DNA from: Granulosicoccus sp. | Lineage (GTDB): Bacteria > Pseudomonadota > Gammaproteobacteria > Granulosicoccales > Granulosicoccaceae | Length of the DNA stretch: 64,000 bases | Reading direction: 5' to 3' | Assembly (NCBI GenBank): GCA_020627685.1 | Contig: JAHDGK010000008.1 | Location: forward strand, 52,322-116,321 | Shown: piece after piece, positions 57,836 to 64,000 of the stretch | Layout of the letters: each line of letters begins with the position of its first letter | Position numbering within the stretch: position 1 is the stretch's first letter | Translations under genes and position numbers: made by a program | Notes under the pieces: model-generated | Database searches by the model: none | The model's input: only the letters and a program-made list of their open reading frames with translations | Told to the model about the DNA's origin: nothing

Positions 57836-58190
57836 ATACAACTCTGTTCTGGTAACACTTAGAGTCAGAATATTTAGCGTCAGTTAGACACAGCTGTGTT
57901 GGTATGGGCTGACAATCGTCAGTAATACCGGTCGGATTTCAACAAACATTCAGCGTGTAAGAGAATGGTCGGGAGGTTTTGAAACGGCCTGTTTGGCCGA
58001 ATCCAGCTGCAGTCGTATTTTGATAGGTGGCAGTGCTGGATTCGGAGACAAGCTATGTTCTGTTCCGTGTCTTAGGGGCATGAATTGTAATACCATACTA
58101 TCTAATTTGACTGCGACACGTATCTCCCACCTGTCGGGCTGAGTATGCGATACGTCAAACGTTAAGAATCGTTCTTTTAGGTAGCCACTA
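57836..58190 (+). promoter_or_regulatory. 355-base gene-free region with several alternative hairpins (candidate structured leader)
   Basis: No gene is supported here. Structures: the palindrome ACACAGCTGTGT (57888-57899); CGGCC/GGCCG (57985-57989 / 57995-57999); an 11-bp stem CCGAATCCAGC/GCTGGATTCGG (57997-58007 / 58035-58045) that shares bases 57997-57999 with the former; CGACA/TGTCG (58114-58118 / 58132-58136); and ACGTATC/GATACGT (58118-58124 / 58149-58155). TTGGTA and TAATAC, 18 bases apart from 57899, could be a promoter. It would be the 5' leader of the monooxygenase gene. Regulation is inferred. Confidence 0.5.
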
Positions 58191-59768
58191 ATGCAGCATG
58201 ATTCAGAGGTAGCAATTGTCGGCGCAGGTCCTGTCGGTACCTTGCTTGCGATTCTATTAGGCAAACAGGGGAAAAAAATTACCCTGATCGAGAAATGGCC
58301 GACTATCTACGACCGACCCCGCGCGGTCACGATGGATCATGAAGTTGCACGAATTCTGGCGACGTTTGGGATTGATGCAGATAACGACGCTGCCATTGAA
58401 TACCACGACGAACTGTATTACTGGAAAAATGCTGATCTTGAAGATTTGCAGATAGTCGATTGGAAAAGTGTTTCACCTTCGGGGTGGCGCGTAACTTACT
58501 GGTTTAATCAGCCTGAGCTTGAAGCGCGATTACATGGCATTGCCGCGAAAATTCCAGCCATCAAATTGTTGCGTGGTTGGGAGGCAACTGAGCTTTCAGA
58601 TTCTGCCGAAGGTGTATCGTTATCTATTCAGCAAACCCCTGAAATTGTGGGTGATGCTGGACAGAAAGCGACAGTCACTGCGCAATATCTTATCGGATGC
58701 GACGGTGCCAATAGCTTTGTACGTGACTCCATCGGAATAGAAGTCATCGATAAGGGGTATTTTTTCGATTGGCTCATCCTCGATATGGTGCCGCAGGGTG
58801 ACTACAAAGTTTCACCGGCTCAGTGGCAGCTATGTGATCCGAACCGGCCAACCACGCTGGTGCCCGGTGGGCCCGGTCGAAGACGATGGGAATTCATGGT
58901 TAAGCCCGGGGAATCTTCAGAGGAAATTGCGAAACCAGAGAGTGCCTGGAGGCTTTTAGAACCTTGGGGCTTAAACCCGGACAATGCGACATTAGAACGA
59001 AGTGCCGTCTACCGATTTCAGGCACGTTGGGCAAAACAATGGCGGAAGGGCAGATGTCTTATCGCCGGAGACGCTGCGCACCTAATGCCACCATTTGCCG
59101 GTGAAGGTATGTGCGCGGGCTTTAGAGATGCCGTTGCTTTGTCATGGCGTCTTAATGCAGTTCTAGACGGTTTAATGGATGCGGCAGTGTTGGACAGCTA
59201 TGAAAGTGAGCGCATTCATCATGCAAAGCACTACATAGATTTCAGTCAGGAACTGGGTCGAATTATTTGTATATCAGACCCCGATGAAGCCGCCGAGCGG
59301 GATCGCTCCATGAAGGCAGAGCTTGCTGCGCGCAACCACGAACCTATCTCTGGCGATTTAGTTCATCTCGGTTCTGGAGTGTGGTGTGAGGACACGCCTG
59401 CGGCCGGTGAACTTTCTACTCAGGGCGTGGTGCAGTTTAATGGTGTTCGTGGAAGATTCGATCAAGTTGTTGGACAAGGCTGGATTGTTTTAGGTATCGG
59501 TACTGACCCTGCCAGTGTCCTTCAAGAGTATCAGCACGCAGTTCTGAATCGTCTAGGGGGTAGAACCGTTATGGTGTGTGATTCGGGAGATGACTCTGAA
59601 GTGGTGGATGTTGAAGGCACTTATAAAAACTGGATGAAGCAAACAGATGCCTGCTTTGTTATTCTCCGGCCTGATTTTTATGTTGCGGCCACAGCTAAGG
59701 ACGCAGCAGATCTTGTCAGAAGATTTGATGAAGTTGTTGCAAAGTTACATCTTACGCAGCAAGGTTAG
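58191..59768 (+). CDS. FAD-dependent aromatic monooxygenase, MhpA-like
   Basis: 525 residues. VAIVGAGPVGTLLAILLGKQ (FAD binding), IGCDGANSFVRDS (DG motif) and CLIAGDAAHLMPPFAGEGMC (GD motif) are those of class A hydroxylases; the order and length resemble 3-(3-hydroxyphenyl)propionate hydroxylase (MhpA). It would hydroxylate a phenolic ring using NADH. No ring-cleavage dioxygenase follows, so the pathway is not shown; the nearby CoA-ligase could belong to it. The start has a weak AGG site (TTTTAGGTAG). Confidence 0.86.
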   Translation: MQHDSEVAIVGAGPVGTLLAILLGKQGKKITLIEKWPTIYDRPRAVTMDHEVARILATFGIDADNDAAIEYHDELYYWKNADLEDLQIVDWKSVSPSGWRVTYWFNQPELEARLHGIAAKIPAIKLLRGWEATELSDSAEGVSLSIQQTPEIVGDAGQKATVTAQYLIGCDGANSFVRDSIGIEVIDKGYFFDWLILDMVPQGDYKVSPAQWQLCDPNRPTTLVPGGPGRRRWEFMVKPGESSEEIAKPESAWRLLEPWGLNPDNATLERSAVYRFQARWAKQWRKGRCLIAGDAAHLMPPFAGEGMCAGFRDAVALSWRLNAVLDGLMDAAVLDSYESERIHHAKHYIDFSQELGRIICISDPDEAAERDRSMKAELAARNHEPISGDLVHLGSGVWCEDTPAAGELSTQGVVQFNGVRGRFDQVVGQGWIVLGIGTDPASVLQEYQHAVLNRLGGRTVMVCDSGDDSEVVDVEGTYKNWMKQTDACFVILRPDFYVAATAKDAADLVRRFDEVVAKLHLTQQG

Positions 59769-59857
59769 AAAGTTGCCGGGTACCCAATGTCTTCAACAGC
59801 TTTCTTTGTTGCGGCTATTTGCGGTAGGGCCGTATTGTCCCTAGTAAGGCTTTTTCA

Positions 59858-60139
59858 TTACGCCTTAATTGTTTTGACGGTTACCTTCTGCTTGCGCTCC
59901 GGTAGAGTTTGCGAAATTATATTTTTAGGCGGGTGGCAGTCCTTGCGATCTGAGCCCTGACCAGCATCTTGATCGGATGCCTCAGTCTGTTCTCCACCTT
60001 GGTCGCAATCGGCGGCAAGTGCCGCAGGACTTAGTGCCGTTGCAGCTCCGGCGAGCAGTAAGCCACTGCTTTTTCTAACGAATTGCCGGCGGCTTGTTTT
60101 ATTGAGAACCGAGATAGACTCCGATGGCTTTTTAGTCAT
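59858..60139 (-). CDS. Small Tat-exported protein of unknown function
   Basis: 93 residues from ATG 60139; an upstream in-frame start at 60172 adds 11. SRRQFVRKSSG is a twin-arginine motif, followed by a hydrophobic stretch ending ALSPAALA. The mature ~55 residues have two cysteines (DCDQGG and DCHPPK) in a Gln/Asp/Glu-rich region and a Lys-rich end. No recognised domain. It is downstream of the JmjC-type gene on the same strand, 57 bases away. Confidence 0.6.
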   Translation of the reverse strand: MTKKPSESISVLNKTSRRQFVRKSSGLLLAGAATALSPAALAADCDQGGEQTEASDQDAGQGSDRKDCHPPKNIISQTLPERKQKVTVKTIKA

Positions 60140-60196
60140 AATCTGATCACCGACGCAGGAATTCGCAATCACCCTAACCTAGGTTTTGGGCTTCAG

Positions 60197-61432
60197 TCAA
60201 GAATCGACGCTTTCCAGTAAGTTGGCAGAGCGAAGCACTGCTAATACGTGTTGAATGTCGTCGTCGGAGAAGTGCGTCGATAAACTGAGTGTCGTTACAG
60301 GCCCGTCCAAGAGCTTTTCAACCAGAGCACGTGCTGTATCGCTAAATTCCAACACTGAGCCATGCGTGCGTAGTCTCAGTTGTACGTCTGTGTGTTCAAC
60401 GCTTAAGACACCTCTCTCGCTGAGGTGAATAGTTTCCGGATAATTTGCTAAGTCGGTTGGTTCCTGGGACTGGTCGTGCTGAGTGGGGACATGCCGATGC
60501 TCTATTAGAGTCAAACTTCCCATGCAGCTTGGCAGTGAGTCGATTGCGGCTGTATCGTGGAGGCTTACCAGTGCCTGAAGCAATTGGGCGTCAGTCAATT
60601 GGGTTGACGGCACCGCGGCTGATGATGGTTTGTTTGCAGCATCGCCACTGGTTTGGTTACGGTTTGTCAGCCACTGTCTCGGAATACTTTTGCGGAACGC
60701 AGGGTCATCCGTGGTCAATCTTTGAATGGCTTCGAGTGCTAAATCCCTGTGTGTTATTGCATAGACGCCCAGCGTGATATGCAACGAAGAATCCGCACAG
60801 GCAACGGCATCATGCATAACGCCGCGAGGGATATACAGCGTATCTCCCGGAGTCAGTGTTATAGATTTTGTCAGTGCGCCAGCGACTTGTTGGCTGGTTT
60901 CAAATCTATCGTGCTGGAACGGTAGCTCAACTCCGCCTTCGTAAAAGTTGAATGTTTTGCTGCCATGTAGTTGCAGGATGAACACATCATGCGAATCGTA
61001 ATGAGCGTTAAAACCTTGTTGGCTTGGCGGTGACAGGTATAAATTAGTCTGGCAACGCAAGTGGCAATCGCGTTGCATGTCTCTGCGAAATTCAGCAAGT
61101 GTTGAAATATTTTCATGTGCTTGCGAGATGACAATGGTCGCACCGTTACGGTGTTCTTCAATCAGGCGATGTGACTGAATTCGATTTGAATCATCCGTAT
61201 AGTCAGACACCGCGATGGTGTGGCCGGACCGAGTCAGTTGTACTGACGGATACGAAAGTGGTTGGGTCGACAACAGTGTTTCGATAGCATCGATGGATGC
61301 AAGGCTTTCAAAGTGCCCTGCATCGTCTCGGTGTATATGCAGCGGGTCTTTTTCCCAATACTCGTTAAAAAAATCGTCTTCTGTTAACGGCGCGATGACT
61401 AACGCCAGCGCGTTCTTAGCTGAGTCCATCAT
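60197..61432 (-). CDS. JmjC/cupin-type 2-oxoglutarate oxygenase (ROX-like)
   Basis: 411 residues. The jelly-roll core (FNAHYDSHDVFILQLHGSKT, with His-x-Asp iron ligands, and YIPRGVMHDAVA with the distal His) matches JmjC-type ribosomal oxygenase relatives such as YcfD. A linker and a C-terminal winged-helix-like part (ALVEKLLDG..LRSANLLES) follow, as in that family. It would hydroxylate a protein residue; the target is unknown. ATG 61432 overlaps the PhyH stop by 4 bases (ATGA), so the two are coupled; ATG 61429 is equally possible. Confidence 0.83.
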   Translation of the reverse strand: MMDSAKNALALVIAPLTEDDFFNEYWEKDPLHIHRDDAGHFESLASIDAIETLLSTQPLSYPSVQLTRSGHTIAVSDYTDDSNRIQSHRLIEEHRNGATIVISQAHENISTLAEFRRDMQRDCHLRCQTNLYLSPPSQQGFNAHYDSHDVFILQLHGSKTFNFYEGGVELPFQHDRFETSQQVAGALTKSITLTPGDTLYIPRGVMHDAVACADSSLHITLGVYAITHRDLALEAIQRLTTDDPAFRKSIPRQWLTNRNQTSGDAANKPSSAAVPSTQLTDAQLLQALVSLHDTAAIDSLPSCMGSLTLIEHRHVPTQHDQSQEPTDLANYPETIHLSERGVLSVEHTDVQLRLRTHGSVLEFSDTARALVEKLLDGPVTTLSLSTHFSDDDIQHVLAVLRSANLLESVDS

Positions 61433-62226
61433 GTATCCAAGAGTACTGGGAACCAATCTTCTCGTAATCGATCTCCCGCTTGCATATTGTGACCTGGAAA
61501 GGGGGGCGAAGTTCTGCCTGGCCTCTCAACAAATCGTGCATCGTCTCCAACTAATCGGACGGAAAACGCTCGACGTCTTTGTTGGGTTTCATTACCCCGG
61601 GCACCGTGCAGTACGCCATAGTGAAACGCGACAGCATCGCCAGGCTGCATGTCCCACTCGCGAATGTCCATGCCCTCCTTGTCAGGATCGGGTACCTCAA
61701 TGTAGTCATCGCTATCAGGGTAGAAGTTTTCTTCTGACAACCAGCGCGTTGGTAATACAGGCTTCTCCCAGCGGTGGGAGCCTGAAACACATCGCAAGGA
61801 TGCTTCGGTTACCGCATCCATGGGTGACCAAAATGAAACGTTTTGTATGCCGCCGACAAAATAATACGGGCTGTCTTGATGCCATGGGGTTGGCTTGGAT
61901 GTACCGGGCTCCTTGACGAGCACGTGATCGTGGAAGAGTTGTACCCGTTTGCTTTGCATTAGCTGCGCTGCGACGGAGGCAAGGGGTGAATCTCTAATGG
62001 TTTGTTCGAATTCCGGGATGCGCGACCAATTGCAGTAATCGTCAAAGAAGCGGCCCTGTTCGCCGTCTTTTAGGTTCTCCGCAGCGTAGGGTCCCGGCTC
62101 CTGCATATTACTTGCAATGCCGGCTCTGACGGTGTCAACCCAATCGGCAAGCAGTCCTCGCACAAGAACGACGCCGTCCCGCTGATAGGCGTCTATTTGC
62201 GCTTGCGAAATCACCGGCGTATTCAT
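61429..62226 (-). CDS. Phytanoyl-CoA dioxygenase (PhyH) family protein
   Basis: 265 residues. TPWHQDSPYYF holds the His-x-Asp iron ligands and FHYGVLHGARGN the distal His, with Arg near the end (RRAFSVRLVG) for 2-oxoglutarate. Non-heme iron oxygenases of this family hydroxylate varied small molecules. The N-terminal AYQRDGVVLVRGLL strand-helix is typical. It is translationally coupled to the JmjC-type gene. AGG-type sites precede the ATG. Confidence 0.88.
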   Translation of the reverse strand: MNTPVISQAQIDAYQRDGVVLVRGLLADWVDTVRAGIASNMQEPGPYAAENLKDGEQGRFFDDYCNWSRIPEFEQTIRDSPLASVAAQLMQSKRVQLFHDHVLVKEPGTSKPTPWHQDSPYYFVGGIQNVSFWSPMDAVTEASLRCVSGSHRWEKPVLPTRWLSEENFYPDSDDYIEVPDPDKEGMDIREWDMQPGDAVAFHYGVLHGARGNETQQRRRAFSVRLVGDDARFVERPGRTSPPFPGHNMQAGDRLREDWFPVLLDT

Positions 62227-62323
62227 CCTAATTCAAACTTCCTATAACGATAAACAATGACGTGCTCTTCACGATATCAGTACACTGGTGCTAATTGAAA
62301 GTAATATTCATTTAGGGGTGTAC

Positions 62324-63193
62324 ATGTCACTTGCAGGTAAAACACTGTTTATGTCCGGCGGAAGTCGTGGCATTGGTCTGGCTATCGCTAAGGCCGTTGC
62401 GGCAAAAGGCGGTAATGTGGCTATTGCCGCTAAAACCGCAGAGCCGCACCCTAAATTACCCGGCACCGTGTTTACTGCTGCTGATGAAATAAATGCGTCT
62501 GGTGCCGGGCGGGCGCTGCCGGTATTGTGTGATATCCGCAGTGAAGAGCAGGTGGATGCTGCAATAGCTCAAACGGTTGAGGCGTTTGGCGGTATAGATA
62601 TTTGTGTGAATAATGCCAGCGCGATCTCTCTGACCGATACGCCGAGCACGCCGATGAAGCGATACGATTTGATGAACGAGGTGAATGCTCGCGGCACTTA
62701 CCTGGTCTCTCAAAAAGCACTACCGTATTTGAAAAATTCCAGCCACCCTCACATTCTGAACTTGTCTCCGCCATTGGATTTGCAGCCCAAATGGTTTAAA
62801 AATCACGTCGCTTATACGATTGCAAAGTACGGCATGTCCCTGTGTGTTTTGGGAATGGCCGAGGAATTCAAATCAGAGGGCATTGCTGTCAATGCTCTGT
62901 GGCCGATAACCGCTGTTGATACGGCTGCAGTGCGCAATGTTATTGGTGATGACAAAATGGCGCTCATGTGTCGCAAGCCCGAAATAATGGCTGATGCCGC
63001 TGTCGCTATCCTGCAAAGAGACCCTTCCACTTGCACAGGCAATTTTTTTATTGACGAAGAGGTTCTTATCGAGGAAGGTGTATCGGATCTTTCGATTTAT
63101 CAACATGAGGGTACCACTGAACTCATGGCAGACTTCTTCGTCCCGGATGAAGTATTTGAACGGTCACCGACAAAAATAGTGCAAATGTTGTAG
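62324..63193 (+). CDS. Short-chain dehydrogenase, HSDL2-like
   Basis: 289 residues from ATG 62324, with AGGGG about 7 bases upstream; the frame extends 12 codons further. MSGGSRGIGLAIAK is the nucleotide-binding motif, NNASAISL is the NNAG-type motif, and YTIAKYGMS holds Tyr-x3-Lys; the Ser is in LNLSPPLDL. The LNLSPPL...PKWF segment is typical of hydroxysteroid dehydrogenase-like protein 2. The substrate is unknown. It is divergent from the PhyH gene. Confidence 0.87.
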   Translation: MSLAGKTLFMSGGSRGIGLAIAKAVAAKGGNVAIAAKTAEPHPKLPGTVFTAADEINASGAGRALPVLCDIRSEEQVDAAIAQTVEAFGGIDICVNNASAISLTDTPSTPMKRYDLMNEVNARGTYLVSQKALPYLKNSSHPHILNLSPPLDLQPKWFKNHVAYTIAKYGMSLCVLGMAEEFKSEGIAVNALWPITAVDTAAVRNVIGDDKMALMCRKPEIMADAAVAILQRDPSTCTGNFFIDEEVLIEEGVSDLSIYQHEGTTELMADFFVPDEVFERSPTKIVQML

Positions 63194-63309
63194 TCCTCCC
63201 TGAGTGTCCTAATCCATTCTGGACATCGCCAAAATCTCTTCTATGCTTAACTCTGCGGAGCATTTTCTGTGCTTCGCATGAGTCAGTGTTAACCGGGGGG
63301 AGCATTGAG

Positions 63310-64000
63310 TTGAATTCTTGGAGTGTAAAGTGTGTCCAGTGCTTGCTACTGTGCACGTTCTTAATTGCCAGTAGCATTGGCTTGGCTGAGCCGAAGTTAT
63401 ACGGTTTTCGAATAGTGCAGCAAGAAAATGTCATGCTGCATCTAGACCTGGATTCGTCTTCGGCGGAGGCAGAGCTATTTTCCCTAAGCGAACCCCACCG
63501 TCTGGTAATCGATTTACCCGGTGCGACTCTAGCAACCCAAATGCCGTCCGAAACATTTATTCAGGGTGTTGTGCGTGGTGTTAGATATGCGCAGCACGGT
63601 GACGCCTATCTACGGGTGGTTGTGGATTTGCGTCGGGCGGTTGCGCCGACCTATCAGATAGTCCCCAGGCAAGGCGGTCAACGCCTGGTAGTTGATCTCG
63701 GTGTTCTCGGAGAACCTGACTATGCGGCTTTACCCGACCTGAATCCTGCTCCAATCCCATTGCCGCAGGAAAAATCCAACACGCCGTTGAGAGATGCGGT
63801 AGTGGCCATCGATGCAGGCCACGGCGGCAAGGATCCTGGTGCAATTGGCGCGAAAAAAACCCTTGAAAAGCACATTACGTTAGAAGTTGCGGGGCGTCTT
63901 TACAAAAGGCTGTTATCCCAGCCCGGTGTCACACCCGTAATGGTACGTCGTGACGACACTTACATCGGCTTGCGCGAGAGAATGGATATTGCCCGCGAGC
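63310..64000 (+). CDS. N-acetylmuramoyl-L-alanine amidase with AMIN domain (3' partial)
   Basis: The frame runs off the right edge. The TTG at 63310, with GGGGGAG about 8 bases upstream, gives a signal peptide (CLLLCTFLIASSIGLA). An AMIN domain follows (RIVQQENVMLHLDLDSSSAE, RLVIDLPGA, VVVDLRRAVAP), then the amidase_3 domain: DAGHGGKDPGAIG with the zinc His and EKH with the zinc Glu. It cleaves peptides from glycan strands, for cell separation in the periplasm. It is AmiB/AmiC-like; AMIN directs such enzymes to the septum. Confidence 0.92.
   Translation, partial: MNSWSVKCVQCLLLCTFLIASSIGLAEPKLYGFRIVQQENVMLHLDLDSSSAEAELFSLSEPHRLVIDLPGATLATQMPSETFIQGVVRGVRYAQHGDAYLRVVVDLRRAVAPTYQIVPRQGGQRLVVDLGVLGEPDYAALPDLNPAPIPLPQEKSNTPLRDAVVAIDAGHGGKDPGAIGAKKTLEKHITLEVAGRLYKRLLSQPGVTPVMVRRDDTYIGLRERMDIARE

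Noticed and set aside
57950..58264. Minus-strand 104-codon frame in the gap before the MhpA-like gene
   Set aside because: Its start lies inside the monooxygenase gene and its bases form hairpins; no family was recognised, though a decayed gene cannot be fully ruled out.
1..64000. Searched for tRNA, rRNA, CRISPR, insertion sequence and phage genes
   Set aside because: None recognised by eye; an automated scan could still find a short RNA gene.

Overview
The window is a gene-dense stretch of a Gammaproteobacterial chromosome of moderate GC. This rests on the divergent rne-rluC pair, ttcA, argA, ubiX, ubiH, a tsaE / cell-wall amidase pair and YpeA-, RluC- and LemA-type proteins that resemble Gammaproteobacterial families. 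Aerobic aromatic catabolism, a sulfatase, taurine-type aminotransferase and several oxygenases suggest a free-living, probably marine heterotroph. Something like Granulosicoccaceae is possible, but that is inference and no 16S or other marker settles it. I saw no rRNA, tRNA, CRISPR array, prophage or insertion sequence.

Layout. 1-12.5 kb: end of a coiled-coil OmpA-domain envelope protein, ubiX, a LON-substrate-domain protein, argA (minus), a two-lobed Deg7/Nma111-like serine protease, a ubiH-type hydroxylase, a YpeA acetyltransferase, a membrane diguanylate cyclase and a HutZ-like protein. 12.5-26 kb: lemA with an M48 peptidase, a glycerophosphodiesterase, a PDZ protein, an aldose epimerase, an IalB-like protein, SDR, ttcA, a LuxR-type response regulator, an IMDH-family dehydrogenase, SMP-30, a taurine-pyruvate-type aminotransferase and a GST. 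26-36 kb: two membrane-anchored Ala-rich helical proteins, an ArsR-methyltransferase fusion, a DegT aminotransferase, a rhomboid protease, a dynamin-like GTPase and rne with a long structured leader. 36.5-43.3 kb: rluC, a thiolase, an EEP-family protein, a DUF899-like protein, lrgA-lrgB with a convergent membrane LytTR regulator, and an outer-membrane barrel.

43.3-54.1 kb is a phenylacetate catabolic region. paaZ-paaX-paaABCDE lie in one direction and paaK lies apart on the other strand, with a DedA-like protein, a small membrane protein and a sulfatase between. PaaK makes phenylacetyl-CoA, PaaABCDE epoxidises the ring, PaaZ opens and oxidises it, and PaaX represses. The later beta-oxidation genes (paaF, G, H, I, J) are not here.

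54.1-64 kb: tsaE and the start of an AmiC/AmiB-type amidase, often direct neighbours, are separated by about 8.7 kb of accessory genes: a 4-coumarate-CoA-ligase-like enzyme, an AAC(3)-I-like acetyltransferase, a lipoprotein, an MhpA-like monooxygenase behind a hairpin-rich leader, a PhyH oxygenase / JmjC oxygenase / Tat-exported small protein set, and an HSDL2-like SDR.

The less usual points are the Deg7/Nma111-type protease, the rne leader with a promoter and internal terminator-like hairpin, the structured leader before the MhpA-like gene, the AAC(3)-I homologue, the LytTR-lrgAB arrangement and the PhyH-JmjC-Tat-peptide set. None amounts to a proven new system.
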